A stretch of DNA of 52,374 bases from a bacterium (lineage in GTDB: Bacteria; Planctomycetota; UBA1135; GCA-002686595): positions 1 to 52,374 of the forward strand of contig JAAELL010000141.1 of NCBI GenBank assembly GCA_024226735.1, read 5' to 3'. The translations under genes and the position numbers were made by a program. The stretch's first letter is position 1. Each line of letters starts with the position of its first letter. Below the pieces are notes generated by a model. That model was given only the letters and a program-made list of their open reading frames with translations, made no database searches and had not been told where the DNA came from. This document shows positions 17,970 to 27,484 of the stretch, piece by piece.

Positions 17970-19006
17970 GGTCCCACCTCGCTATCGCTGCTTGGGGTGT
18001 CGCTGCTCGCTAGATCACTGCTGGAGGCATCGTTGCCCGCGACGCCGGCTTCCTCGCCCAACTTGCGCAGGCGGTACTCGAACGCGCGGCGCGACAGACC
18101 GATCCGCCGTGCGGCGGCCGACACGTTTCCGCGCTCCTCGGCGAGCGCGACCTCGAGCAGCGCGTGGGTGAACGCGTCGATGCTCAGCCCCCGCGCGAGG
18201 ACCTCGCGGGCGAGCTCCTGCTCGGAGCCCTCCACCGCCTCGCCGAGAAAGTCGAGCTCCGCGGCCTCGACGGCCGTTCGCGCGCCGCTTGGCGCGAGGA
18301 CGAGGACCCGCTCCAGTGCATTCTCGAGCTCGCGCACGTTGCCCGGCCAAGGGTGCGCGGCGAGGCGCTCGAGCGCAGCCGCGGAGAGCGGACGCTCCGG
18401 AACGCCGACCGTGGCCGCCGCCTGGCCGACCAGGGCCGCGGCGAGGATGGGAAGATCACCCTCGCGCGCGCGGAGTGGCGGGACTCGCAGCACCACGACC
18501 GCGACTCGGTAATAGAGGTCCTCGCGGAACCGCTGCTCGCGGACCTCGACCGCCAGGTCGAGGCTGCTGGTGGCGACGACGCGCACGTCGATCGGCAGCG
18601 ACTCCTCCGATCCGAGCGGCTCGATCACCCGCTCCTGCAGCACCCGCAGCAGCTTCACCTGGAGCTCGGGCGAGAGGCGCTCGATCCCGTCGAGCACCAG
18701 TGTGCCCCCGTTCGCCGCCCGAAAGCGCCCCTCGCGCGCCTTCGAGGCCCCGGTGAATGCACCCTCGACGTGACCGAAGAGCTCGGCCTCGATCAGCGAT
18801 GGCGCGAGACCGGCCAAGTGCACCTCGAGGTAGGGGCCGTCGGAGCGCGCGCTCGCGCGGTGCAGGACACGAGCCGCGATCGACTTGCCGCAACCGTGCT
18901 CCCCCTGGATGAGCACGGTGACGTCGGAGCCCGCCACCCGCTCCAGGTCGCGCCGGAATCCCCGAAAAGCGTCGCTTTCTCCCAACATGCTGTCCGTTTC
19001 GATCAT
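17966..19006 (-). CDS. Sigma-54 activator-like AAA+ protein with altered Walker B
   Basis: 346 residues. There is no N-terminal sensory domain; the AAA+ module starts at once. Walker A GEHGCGKS (35-42), the sigma-54 contact loop GAFTGA (82-87), Walker B GGTLVLDG (100-107), arginine-finger region FREDLYYR (160-167), PPLRAREGD, and a C-terminal Fis-type HTH (NVSAAARRIGLSRRAFEYRL, about 294-313). A Ser/Asp-rich tail of about 25 residues follows. In active bacterial enhancer-binding proteins Walker B reads LDE; here the glutamate is Gly107 (codon GGG), so ATP hydrolysis is doubtful. Divergent from nusA; translationally coupled to the HEAT/TPR gene. Confidence 0.88.
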   Translation of the reverse strand: MIETDSMLGESDAFRGFRRDLERVAGSDVTVLIQGEHGCGKSIAARVLHRASARSDGPYLEVHLAGLAPSLIEAELFGHVEGAFTGASKAREGRFRAANGGTLVLDGIERLSPELQVKLLRVLQERVIEPLGSEESLPIDVRVVATSSLDLAVEVREQRFREDLYYRVAVVVLRVPPLRAREGDLPILAAALVGQAAATVGVPERPLSAAALERLAAHPWPGNVRELENALERVLVLAPSGARTAVEAAELDFLGEAVEGSEQELAREVLARGLSIDAFTHALLEVALAEERGNVSAAARRIGLSRRAFEYRLRKLGEEAGVAGNDASSSDLASSDTPSSDSEVGP

Positions 19007-19297
19007 GAGCTACCAGGGGCGGGACGTCGAGGTTGCAATCCGGTTGCGTCGGGGCGGTCGAAAGCGCGGTTTGCGGGGTTCGAGGGACAGGGAACAGCGG
19101 TTGACTCCCACCGGTCGAGAGTCCACACTGACGTGTTCCGAACCCGCTGAAATGAAAAGTGACTGACACCGTCGGGTCCCTGCAATCCGCAGGGTTCTGC
19201 GGAAGTGGGTGCCCCCCGCTTCTTTTCATATTAAAACGTCCCTCGTGCCCTCACCAGCCCCGGATACACAGACGCCCGATCGATTGCACGCCCCCGC
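19007..19297. promoter_or_regulatory. Divergent intergenic region with alternative hairpins in the nusA leader
   Basis: Two mutually exclusive hairpins overlap upstream of nusA: CCCTGC(19178-19183)/GCAGGG(19189-19194) and CCGCAG(19187-19192)/CTGCGG(19197-19202). A weak sigma-70-like pair, TTGACT at 19101 and CACACT at 19124, is spaced 17 bases. An A/T-rich patch follows at about 19213-19234. No sigma-54 (-24/-12) site was recognised in front of the AAA+ gene. Confidence 0.45.
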
Positions 19298-20524
19298 ATG
19301 AACGGCGAAGACCTCCTGCGCTACGTGGACTTGATCCACACCAACAAAGACATCCCCAGGGAAGTGGTATTCCGCGCCCTTGAGGAGGCCCTCGCTGCCG
19401 GTGTGCGCAAGCGCCTCGGCGTCGGTGAAGAACTGATCGTCCAGATCGACCGCAAGGCCGGGGACGTGACGGTCGAGGACGAAGAGGGTGAGTACGAGAT
19501 CGACCTGTCCGAGCTGGGCCGCATCGCGGCCCAGGCGGTCAAGCAGGGCTTCACGCAGCGCGTGCGCGAGGCCGAGCGCGACGTCCTCTTCGAGGAGTAC
19601 GAGACGCGCGTCGGCATGCTCGTCAATGGCGTCGTGCAGCGCTACGAGGGCAACGACCTGGTCGTCAACCTCGGCAAGGTCGAGGCGCACCTGTCGAAGG
19701 AAGACCGCGTGCGGGGCGAGACCTACGCCCCCGGCGACCGCATTCGCGCGATCGTCGTCGAGGTGCGCAAGGATGGCAGCCGCGTGCGCATCCTCGTCAG
19801 CCGCACCCACCCCGACCTCGTGCGACGGCTCTTCGACCTCGAAGTGCCCGAGATCGCCGACGACATTATTGAGATCAAGCGCGTGGTCCGCGAGCCGGGC
19901 TACCGCACGAAGATGGCGGTCCTCTCCTCGGACCCCAAAATCGACTGCATCGGCGCCTGCGTCGGCGTGCGCGGATCGCGCATCAAGGCAGTCATCGACG
20001 AGTTGCGTGGCGAGCGCATCGACATCATCCGCTGGAGCGACTCCCTCGAGACGCTCGTGATGAACGGTCTGAAGCCGGCCACGATCCATCTCGACAACAT
20101 CTACCCCGACGAAGACTCGCACTCGGTGACCGTGATCGTCGATGAAGAGCAGCAGTCGCTGGCGATCGGCAAGCGCGGTCAGAACGTGCGCCTCGCGAGC
20201 CGCCTCTGCGGCTGGGACATCGAGATCAAGACCCGCGAAGAGTTCTTCGGAGAGGATGGCGAGGGCGGACGGGACGGCGAAGGGCCGGACGGCAGCGCCC
20301 CCCCGACCGACGACGGCACTTCAGGCACTCAAAACGACGACTCCCCTCAGAACGAGGGGTCCCCGGGCGGCCAGCACGACGACTCCGAGCAGGGCGACGC
20401 CAACGGCACGCCCGGCGAGCCGGAAGCGGGCCCGTCCTCCCTCGATGGTCCCAACGAGGGCGACGCGGAACCTGCCGCGGCGCCGATCGAGTCCAAGGCC
20501 CAGGAAGAGGGCGCCGGGGCATGA
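19298..20524 (+). CDS. nusA: Transcription termination/antitermination protein NusA
   Basis: 408 residues. The N-terminal RNA-polymerase-binding domain (about 1-105, with NKDIPREVVFRALEEALAAG) is followed by an S1 domain (about 107-175), then KH domains containing DPKIDCIGACVGVRGSRI and SLAIGKRGQNVRLASRL. Core NusA ends near 325. The remaining 80 residues are a Gly/Asp/Glu/Pro-rich acidic tail without the AR repeats seen in E. coli. rimP, its usual upstream partner, is absent here because the opposite-strand AAA+ gene precedes it. infB follows after 60 bases. Confidence 0.96.
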   Translation: MNGEDLLRYVDLIHTNKDIPREVVFRALEEALAAGVRKRLGVGEELIVQIDRKAGDVTVEDEEGEYEIDLSELGRIAAQAVKQGFTQRVREAERDVLFEEYETRVGMLVNGVVQRYEGNDLVVNLGKVEAHLSKEDRVRGETYAPGDRIRAIVVEVRKDGSRVRILVSRTHPDLVRRLFDLEVPEIADDIIEIKRVVREPGYRTKMAVLSSDPKIDCIGACVGVRGSRIKAVIDELRGERIDIIRWSDSLETLVMNGLKPATIHLDNIYPDEDSHSVTVIVDEEQQSLAIGKRGQNVRLASRLCGWDIEIKTREEFFGEDGEGGRDGEGPDGSAPPTDDGTSGTQNDDSPQNEGSPGGQHDDSEQGDANGTPGEPEAGPSSLDGPNEGDAEPAAAPIESKAQEEGAGA

Positions 20525-20584
20525 TCCCGGTGAGTCTGAAGACACCGGTTCGACCGAGCAAATACACTGCACCCCTGGAACGTT

Positions 20585-23500
20585 TTGGGCAAAAAGGTAC
20601 GCATTCACGACCTCGCGAAGACTTACGCCATGTCCGGCAAGGAGATGGCGCAGAAGCTCCGCGACTTTGGGTTCAGCGAGGCGAAGAGCCACATGTCGGC
20701 CCTGGACGAGTTTCAACTCATCCAGGCCGAGGCCTTGCTGCAGGTCAACGGCCACTCGCCTAACTCGGCGACGTCCGACGCCGACGGCGGCACGCCCGGC
20801 GGACTGATCGTCCGCAAGAAGAAGAAAAAGAAGAAGACGGACGAGGCCGTAGCCGCGGCCCCGGTGCAGGAAGCACCGGACCAGCGGTCCGTGCCCCCGA
20901 TCGTCGAGACGGAGGCGGCCCACGAGGAGCCCGCTCTTCCCGTCGACGAGCCGGAGATCGTGGCGTCGGTCGAGGGGCCCGCCGAAGTCGCCGCGGAGAC
21001 CCCGCCGGTCGTCGACGGGGCTCCCCCAGCGGAGCCGGTCGTCGCCGTGCCAGCGGCACCCGCCGAGAGCGTCGAGCCGGCGGCCCAGGCACCCGCGGCC
21101 CAGGTTCGTGCTGCCCAGGCACCGACTCCGGAACTTGCCGAAGCGACAGCTTCCGCACCTGCTTCGGACCAGGCGGCGGCTTCCGCCGACCTCGAGCCCG
21201 TCGCCTCCGCGGCGGAAGCGACCGAAGGAACGATCGAGACGGCGGGCGAGACGCCCCGGATCGAAGAGGCCGATCAGGCACCCGCGGTCCAGGAGCAAGC
21301 CAGCAGCGACGCCGCGGCGCCCGAGGGCGCAGGGTCGACCCAAGGAGCCGAGGCTGCGGCCAAAGCCAAGACCGAGGGCGAAGCAGCAGCTCCCGGAGCG
21401 CCGGCGGCCGAGGCCGAAGGCGGCAAAGCCAGCGCCAAGAAAAAGGCGAGCGAAGGATCCGAAGACGAAGCCAAGACTCCGGAGAAGACCAAGCCGAAGG
21501 GCAACGTCGTCGGCTTCATCGATCCGACGAGCTTCCAGCGCGCGTCGCCGACCAAGCGCAAGCCCGAGTCGCGTCGCCTGCAGTCGCGGGACGACTCGAT
21601 GCCGGACGTGCGCCCGACTTTCGGGCGCGACCGGAACGCGGGCCGCAACACCGGCGCGCGGGGCAGCCTCACCGCGGGTCAGCTGCGAGAACGCGAACAA
21701 GGACGTTTCCTGCGCCGCGCGCGCCCGGCTGGGGGACATGGCGGTGGCCGCCGTGGCCGCGGGGGCTACTCCTCCCGCGACAAGGTCACCGAGTCGCCCA
21801 TGCAGGGTCAGGCCGTGCAGATCGAGACGCCGGTGACGATGTCGAAGTTCGCCGAGGCGCTGAAGCTCAAGTCGGGCGTCATCCAGGGCACCGCGCTGAG
21901 CAAGGGCTACGGCATGTTCACCGTGAACAGCATCCTGGACGACGACACCGTCGCGCTGCTCGCGTCCGAGTTCGGCGTCGAAGTCGACATCAAGCACGAG
22001 ATCACCGCCGAGCAGGCGCACCTCGAAGAGGTCAAGCGCAAGCGCAGCGAGATCGACGACGAGGAGCTCATCGACCGCGCTCCGATCGTTGCGTTCCTCG
22101 GACACGTCGACCACGGCAAGACGTCGCTGATCGACAAGATCCGCGAGACCAAAGTCGCCGACCACGAGTCGGGCGGCATCACCCAGCACATCGGCGCCTA
22201 CCAGATCGAGACGACCAACGGTCAGCTCGTGACGATCCTCGACACGCCCGGCCACGCCGCGTTCACCGCGATGCGCGCCCGCGGTGCGCAAGCGGTCGAC
22301 GTCGTCGTGCTGGTCGTCGCCGGAGACGACGGCGTCAAGCCGAGCACCGAAGAGGCCGTCGCCCACGCGCGCGCCGCCGGCGCGCCGATCATCGTGGCGG
22401 TCAACAAGAAGGACAAGACCGGCTACAACTTCAACTCGTCCGTCCAGCAGCTGATGGGCCTGGAGCTGACTCCGGAGCAGTACGGCGGCACGACCCCCAT
22501 GTTCGAGACCAGCGCCATGACCGGCGACGGGATCAAGGAGCTGCTCGATCACCTCGTCCTGATGGGCGAGGCCGAGCTCGAGCTGAAGGCCCACCCGAAG
22601 GGCCGCGCCAGCGGCGTCGTGCTCGAAGCCGAGATCCAGCAAGGGATGGGCATCGTCGCCCACCTGCTCGTCCAGGACGGCACCCTGTCGCGCGGTGACG
22701 TCATCTTGGCGGGCGAGGGCTACGGCAAGGTCAAGTCCATCCAGAACGACGTCAGCAAGCAGCTACAGGAAGCCGGCCCGTCGATGCCGATCGAGGTCAC
22801 CGGCCTCGCCGCGCTACCAGGCGTCGGCAATGCGTTCTACGTCGTCGAGAACCTGGCGAAGGCCAAGGAGATCGCGGTCGAGCGCGAGCGCACGAACCGC
22901 GCGATGGCAATGGCCGCGAAGCGCGAGCCGTCCAAAGACCTCGCCGCGATCCTCGGCAGCGCGCCCAAGACCGAGCGCAAGATGATCAACTTGATCGTCC
23001 GCTGCGACGTGCAGGGCTCGGTGCAGGTCATCCGCCACGAGGTCGAAAAGCTCCAACACGACGAAGTCGAGGTCAAGCTGGTGCACTCCGGCGTCGGCCC
23101 GATCACCGAGAGCGACGTCGACCTGGCCGCCACGTCCGACGCTCTGCTCGTCGCCTTCCACGTCGGCGTCAACGGCAAAGCGCGGACCGAAGCGGACCGA
23201 CACGGCCTCGACATCCGGCGTTACGAGGTGATCTACGAGCTCCTCGACGACCTCAGGGACCTGATGGAGGGCTCGCTCGCCCCCGAGTTCCAGGAGGAGA
23301 TCACCGGGCACGTCGAGATCCGGCGCATCTTCAAGTCCTCGAGGATCGGCCTGATCGCTGGCTGCTTCGTCCTGGACGGTTCGGTGCGCCGCAGCAGCAA
23401 GGTGCGGCTCCTGCGCGACGAGCAGGTCGTCTACACCGGCGGGCTCGCATCGCTGCGCCGCGAGAAGGACGAGGCCAAGGAGGTCCGCGAGGGCTTCGAG

Positions 23501-23599
23501 TGCGGCATCGTGCTCAAGGACTACCGCGACATCCGCGAAGGCGACATCATCGAGACGTTCCGCATGAAGGAGATCAAGCGGACGCTCGCGGGTAGCTGA
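20585..23599 (+). CDS. infB: Translation initiation factor IF-2
   Basis: 1004 residues; GTPase that delivers fMet-tRNA to the 30S subunit. Start is TTG 20585, giving an IF2-N subdomain [20 protein letters not shown] poly-lysine run near 79 and a very long Ala/Pro/Glu-rich region (about 85-330) follow, then a basic Gly/Arg stretch before a second IF2-N-like domain. G motifs: GHVDHGKT (about 506), [19 protein letters not shown]. Domains II-IV are intact to the end ([11 protein letters not shown]). The linker is longer than in E. coli IF-2. Downstream rbfA follows after 8 bases. Confidence 0.97.
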   Translation: MGKKVRIHDLAKTYAMSGKEMAQKLRDFGFSEAKSHMSALDEFQLIQAEALLQVNGHSPNSATSDADGGTPGGLIVRKKKKKKKTDEAVAAAPVQEAPDQRSVPPIVETEAAHEEPALPVDEPEIVASVEGPAEVAAETPPVVDGAPPAEPVVAVPAAPAESVEPAAQAPAAQVRAAQAPTPELAEATASAPASDQAAASADLEPVASAAEATEGTIETAGETPRIEEADQAPAVQEQASSDAAAPEGAGSTQGAEAAAKAKTEGEAAAPGAPAAEAEGGKASAKKKASEGSEDEAKTPEKTKPKGNVVGFIDPTSFQRASPTKRKPESRRLQSRDDSMPDVRPTFGRDRNAGRNTGARGSLTAGQLREREQGRFLRRARPAGGHGGGRRGRGGYSSRDKVTESPMQGQAVQIETPVTMSKFAEALKLKSGVIQGTALSKGYGMFTVNSILDDDTVALLASEFGVEVDIKHEITAEQAHLEEVKRKRSEIDDEELIDRAPIVAFLGHVDHGKTSLIDKIRETKVADHESGGITQHIGAYQIETTNGQLVTILDTPGHAAFTAMRARGAQAVDVVVLVVAGDDGVKPSTEEAVAHARAAGAPIIVAVNKKDKTGYNFNSSVQQLMGLELTPEQYGGTTPMFETSAMTGDGIKELLDHLVLMGEAELELKAHPKGRASGVVLEAEIQQGMGIVAHLLVQDGTLSRGDVILAGEGYGKVKSIQNDVSKQLQEAGPSMPIEVTGLAALPGVGNAFYVVENLAKAKEIAVERERTNRAMAMAAKREPSKDLAAILGSAPKTERKMINLIVRCDVQGSVQVIRHEVEKLQHDEVEVKLVHSGVGPITESDVDLAATSDALLVAFHVGVNGKARTEADRHGLDIRRYEVIYELLDDLRDLMEGSLAPEFQEEITGHVEIRRIFKSSRIGLIAGCFVLDGSVRRSSKVRLLRDEQVVYTGGLASLRREKDEAKEVREGFECGIVLKDYRDIREGDIIETFRMKEIKRTLAGS

Positions 23600-23607
23600 C
23601 CCTCCCC

Positions 23608-24003
23608 ATGGCCAGCGAGCGTACGGTCGCGCGGCTGCAGTCGCAGATCCTGCGGCGCGCCGCGCACTGCCTCCAGTTCGAGCTCTCCGACCCCCGCGCC
23701 AGCTTCATCACGGTAACCCGTGTGGAGCTCTCGCCGGACGTGACGAGCGGCAAGATCTACTGGTCGACTCTCGACGACGACCGCACGAAGGCCGAGCACC
23801 TGCTCGACCACGCGTCCGGTTACATCCAGCGTCAGATCGCCTCGGTGCTGCGCACGCGCACGGTGCCCCACCTGCGCTGGGTCTTCGACGAGTCGATCGC
23901 CGAGGCGGCGCGACTCGACCGCTTGATCGCGGACGCCCGCGAGCGTGACCTCGAGATCAACCCGCACGCGGACGAAGAGCCGCCGCAGGATTCGACCGAG
24001 TAG
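23608..24003 (+). CDS. rbfA: Ribosome-binding factor A
   Basis: 131 residues. Single KH-like domain that matures the 30S subunit. The FELSDPRASFITVTRVELSPD stretch and the helix ending HLRWVFDESIAEAARLDRLI match RbfA (P-L-x-F-x-x-D-x-S). The C-terminus is acidic. In most bacteria truB comes next; here the next gene is on the other strand and truB is not found in this window. Confidence 0.93.
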   Translation: MASERTVARLQSQILRRAAHCLQFELSDPRASFITVTRVELSPDVTSGKIYWSTLDDDRTKAEHLLDHASGYIQRQIASVLRTRTVPHLRWVFDESIAEAARLDRLIADARERDLEINPHADEEPPQDSTE

Positions 24004-24016
24004 AGGCGCGCGAACC

Positions 24017-24196
24017 TCAGTTGCCGCGGAAGCTGCGGCCGAGCTGGACCAGGCTCCACAGGAGCGCGCCGCCGACCAACCCGATGACCGCCCAGTCGAT
24101 GGCGGTGCGGCCTGAACTGCTCAGGCGCAGCACGTAGTACAACACCCCGCAGGCGATGGCGGCACGGCCGGCGTAGAACGATGGCTTCCTCTGCAT
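24017..24196 (-). CDS. Small two-helix membrane protein
   Basis: 59 residues with two hydrophobic segments: AAIACGVLYYVLRL (12-25) and AIDWAVIGLVGGALLWSLVQL (32-52). The ATG overlaps the stop (TGATG) of a possible 65-codon frame at 24196-24393. The frame itself stays open upstream for more than 60 codons without a standard start, with plausible protein-like sequence, so the true gene may be longer or have lost its start. No family recognised. Confidence 0.4.
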   Translation of the reverse strand: MQRKPSFYAGRAAIACGVLYYVLRLSSSGRTAIDWAVIGLVGGALLWSLVQLGRSFRGN

Positions 24197-24405
24197 CAGG
24201 GGTCCAACGTACGACCAGATCCGCCCGACATTCGAGACCCAAGGGCGCAGTGGAGCTCGGATCTGTTCGTACGCCGGCGCCAGTCGAGTGTGCGGGCCGG
24301 TCCCGTTGACCCCGGAAGCAGTTCCGCTAGCCCGGGCGAGGCTTTCGACGAGACGCTCCCGATTCGCCCAGAGCGTCTCGTCGGAAGCCTCATGAATCGT
24401 TCGGG
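24197..24405. other. Intergenic or degraded coding stretch before the small membrane protein
   Basis: 209 bases between the kelch gene stop and the small membrane protein. One frame continuous with the membrane protein looks coding but has no ATG, GTG or TTG. Another frame (24196-24393) begins with ATG but encodes an arginine-rich sequence of no recognisable kind. Undecided. Confidence 0.35.
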
Positions 24406-25881
24406 CTAATAGAAGGCGACAGCGGACGCGTCCGTGAAGTTCGACGTCGGGCCGGGATTCATGTCCCGGAACCAGGCCTGGAAATTCCAGGTCTGCCCGA
24501 CGAGCACAGGCTGTGGTGGATTCGTCGGCAGCGAGCCCAGATCGACGACGAGCTCGAAGTGCCCACTGGGGCTCGAGGTCCCCGCCTGGCCCGGGTCGTC
24601 GAAACGACCGATGTCGCCGCCGGCCAGGCACACGATGCCTTGGCTGGAGAGGGGCATGAGCTGCGCCTGCCCCATGCCGACCAGGAAGAACGCCATCTGG
24701 TTGCCGGGCAGATCGTCCGCGAGCAAGCGCAGAGTCGTGCCGGCCTCCTCGGTGCGCGTCGTCAGCCTCGCGGGTAGACCCGAGGAGTTGACCGTCGATG
24801 TGCAGTAGCCCGTCGCCACCATCGGCGTGAAGACGTCGACGACCGCACTCGGCGTTCCCGTCGTGTCGTCCCAGCCGCCGGCGAACAGGGCGCGGTCGTC
24901 GATGACCGCCGAAGCCAAACCGATGCGCGGGACGGTCAGGTCCATCGTCGTCCAGAGCTGCCCATCGAACACGTCGACGGTCGTCACGGCCGCGATGTCC
25001 GGTCCCTCGCCGCTGGCGAAGAAGATCCGGCCCCCGATCGTCGCTGCCGCAAAGCTCGTGTGCGCGTCGGGCATCGCCGTCACCGACCACGTCGCGGTCT
25101 GTGCGTCGAACACGTCGACCGTCGCGTAGGGCTGGGATCCGTCCCGCCCACCCGCAAAGTAGGCGCGGCCGTCGAGCGACGCTGCCACGAGACTCTCGCG
25201 TCCGACGGACAACGAGGCCGTCGACCACGTGCCCGTGCTCGCGTCGAAGACGTCGACGCGAGACGTCGGTATCGGCCCACCGACTCCCCCACCGAAGAGC
25301 GCGTAGCTACCGGCGGAAGTCGCGGCGAGCCGCTGGCGCGCCTCGGACAGAGTGGCCGTCGACCAGCTACCTGTCGCATCGTCATAGATATCGACGGTAT
25401 TCAGCGACGAGCCATCCCACCCGCCTGCGAAGAGGGCGAGGTCGCCGACCGTCGTCGCGGCCAGCAGAGAGCGCGGCACACTGAGACTCGCCGTCGTCCA
25501 CGTGCCCGAGCTCGCGTCGTAGATGTCGACGACAGCGGAGAGAGAGAAGCCCAGGCTACCGCCCGCGAAAAGGGCTTTCGTTCCGACGGCGGTCGCCGCC
25601 AGATCGACGACGGGGCTGGTCAGCGAAGAGGTGGACCACGTCTCGCTCAGCCCATCGAAGAGGTCGACCCGATCGGAATACGGCGGTCCCCCACCGTGTT
25701 CGCGCCCACCGGCGAAGAGTGCGGTGTGGCCGACTCCGACGGCGGCGAACTCCACGCGCGGGAGCGAGAGCCCGTCCACGGTCCACTGCGCACGGGCCCC
25801 TGGGCCGAGCAGCGCCGCGATCACGAACGCGATCCCGAGCCAGGAGAGACGAATGAGACGACCAACTCGATTTCCGGTCAT
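24406..25881 (-). CDS. Secreted kelch-like beta-propeller protein with C-terminal planctomycete-type module
   Basis: 491 residues. Signal peptide 1-32 (FVIAALLGPGARA). Seven repeats of about 46 residues, each with A-L-F-A-G-G and V-D-(V/I)-(F/Y)-D, form a kelch-type beta-propeller (about 33-345). The final 130 residues begin with YCTSTVNSSGLPA and contain GQTWNFQAWFRDMNPGPTSN, a module I recall at the C-terminus of many secreted proteins of marine planctomycetes. Its role may be sorting or adhesion. A GGAGG at 25890-25894 sits 8 bases before the ATG, one of the few clear Shine-Dalgarno sites here. Function unknown. Confidence 0.82.
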   Translation of the reverse strand: MTGNRVGRLIRLSWLGIAFVIAALLGPGARAQWTVDGLSLPRVEFAAVGVGHTALFAGGREHGGGPPYSDRVDLFDGLSETWSTSSLTSPVVDLAATAVGTKALFAGGSLGFSLSAVVDIYDASSGTWTTASLSVPRSLLAATTVGDLALFAGGWDGSSLNTVDIYDDATGSWSTATLSEARQRLAATSAGSYALFGGGVGGPIPTSRVDVFDASTGTWSTASLSVGRESLVAASLDGRAYFAGGRDGSQPYATVDVFDAQTATWSVTAMPDAHTSFAAATIGGRIFFASGEGPDIAAVTTVDVFDGQLWTTMDLTVPRIGLASAVIDDRALFAGGWDDTTGTPSAVVDVFTPMVATGYCTSTVNSSGLPARLTTRTEEAGTTLRLLADDLPGNQMAFFLVGMGQAQLMPLSSQGIVCLAGGDIGRFDDPGQAGTSSPSGHFELVVDLGSLPTNPPQPVLVGQTWNFQAWFRDMNPGPTSNFTDASAVAFY

Positions 25882-25978
25882 GGCAGAGTCCTCCAGGCCC
25901 CTACCCTATGCGCCGCGCGCGCGATGCGGGCTACGCCCTGCGCCCCGTTCCGAGGTTATTCTGTGGGCACGCGCTGGC

Positions 25979-27391
25979 CTATTTGCGCCGCCAGGTCGCG
26001 CCGCCGGCCGTGTCCTTGACTTCGATGCCGAGCGCGGCGAGCTCGTCGCGAATGCGGTCGGACTCGGCCCAGTCCTTGTCGGCTCGGGCCTGCGTGCGCG
26101 CAGCCACCAGCGCGTCGATCTCCGCGTCGCTGCCCGCGTCCTGCTCACGCGCGATCCCGAAGACGGCCATCGCGCGCTCGAGGAAAGCCAGAGCATCCTT
26201 GGCGGCCTCGGACCCGAAGGCGTTCTCCAGCGCCTGACGCCGCAGGGGCAAGAGCGCCGCCAGGGCCTGCGACACGTTGAGGTCGTCGTTCATCGCCGCT
26301 TCGAAGCCAGCCTGGGCCTCCTGGACGAGCTCGGCGCCCGCGCCCGGATCACCGTCCGCGCCCTCGGCGGCCCGCTGCAACAGGGCCAAGAGATCGTCGA
26401 GGTTGTCGAGCTCCGCCGCCGCGCCCTTCATGCTCTCCCACGTGAAGTTGAGCGGCGTGCGGTAGTGGCCGCGGATCAGCGCGTAGCGCAGCTGGCGCGG
26501 GTCGTAGCCCTTCTCCTTCACGTCGTCGATCGTGTAGACGTTGCCGAGGCTCTTCGACATCTTGCCCCCGTCGACCTGCAGGAACTTCGCGTGCATCCAG
26601 TAGGTCGCGAACGGGGCTCCGGTGAAGCACTCGGTCTGGGCGATCTCGCACTCGTGGTGCGGAAAGACGTTGTCCTCGCCCCCGGTGTGGACGTCGATCC
26701 GATCACCCAGGAGCTTGCGCGCCATCGCCGAGCACTCGATGTGCCAGCCCGGGAAGCCGTCGGGGCCGAACACGGTCTCCCACTTCATCAGGTGCCGCGG
26801 ATCGCTCTTCCAGAGCGCGAAGTCCGCCGGATGGCGCTTGTCCTCGTTAACGTCGATGCGCGCACCGGCCACGAGGTCCTCGACACGGTTGCCGGAGAGC
26901 CGCCCGTAGGGAGGGAAGCTCGCGACGTCGAAGTACACATCGCCGCCCACCTGGTACGCGTTCCCTTTCGCGATGAGTCCCTCGACCATCTCGACCATCT
27001 CGGGGATGTACTCGGTCGCGCGCGGGCGCGCGAGCGGCTCGAGCACGCCGAACTGGGCAATGTCCTCGAGGAACATCTGCGCGTACTCGTCGGCGATCTC
27101 CTTGGGGCTCTTCTGCGTCCGCTTGGCCTGGGCCTCGATCTTGTCCTCGCCCTCGTCCTGGTCGTCGAGGAGGTGGCCGACGTCGGTGATGTTCATCACC
27201 TGCCGCACCTCGTACCCGGAGTATTCGAGCCAACGGCGCAACGTGTCCGCGAACAGGAACGAGCGGAAGTTGCCGATGTGCTGGCGGTTGTAGACCGTTG
27301 GTCCGCAGTTGTACATGCGGACGACACCGTCCTCGAGGGGACGGAACGGCTCCTTGGTCTTGGAGAGCGAGTTGTAGACGTTGAAGCTCAA
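25979..27391 (-). CDS. cysS: Cysteinyl-tRNA synthetase
   Basis: 470 residues; class I synthetase charging tRNA-Cys. The only start that fits the family N-terminus is TTG 27391, giving SFNVYNSLSKTKEPF. Zinc and adenylate motifs are intact: MYNCGPTVYNRQHIGN (HIGH variant HIGN), FPGWHIECSAM, H-H-E-C-E-I and GGKMSKS. The DALR-type anticodon helical domain follows; the end is TAGGATWRRK. Divergent from the kinase gene with a 93-base spacer that includes TATGAT at 27430-27435 in the kinase direction. Confidence 0.95.
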   Translation of the reverse strand: MSFNVYNSLSKTKEPFRPLEDGVVRMYNCGPTVYNRQHIGNFRSFLFADTLRRWLEYSGYEVRQVMNITDVGHLLDDQDEGEDKIEAQAKRTQKSPKEIADEYAQMFLEDIAQFGVLEPLARPRATEYIPEMVEMVEGLIAKGNAYQVGGDVYFDVASFPPYGRLSGNRVEDLVAGARIDVNEDKRHPADFALWKSDPRHLMKWETVFGPDGFPGWHIECSAMARKLLGDRIDVHTGGEDNVFPHHECEIAQTECFTGAPFATYWMHAKFLQVDGGKMSKSLGNVYTIDDVKEKGYDPRQLRYALIRGHYRTPLNFTWESMKGAAAELDNLDDLLALLQRAAEGADGDPGAGAELVQEAQAGFEAAMNDDLNVSQALAALLPLRRQALENAFGSEAAKDALAFLERAMAVFGIAREQDAGSDAEIDALVAARTQARADKDWAESDRIRDELAALGIEVKDTAGGATWRRK

Positions 27392-27484
27392 GGCAATTGG
27401 GCGTGCGGGTTTCGAGGCGCCGTCGCGGCTATGATACGGGGCCGCGCGCCGTGAGCCACCCCGCCGGCGCGTCCCCCGACGAAC

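Noticed and set aside
19086..19130. Sigma-54 promoter in front of the AAA+ gene
   Set aside because: A GG/GC pair exists nearby (about 19202-19216) but the spacing is one base too long and other consensus bases are missing.
24196..24393. 65-codon gene overlapping the small membrane protein
   Set aside because: Arginine/serine-rich translation typical of an out-of-frame high-GC reading; no homology recognised. Kept only as an alternative in the membrane protein entry.
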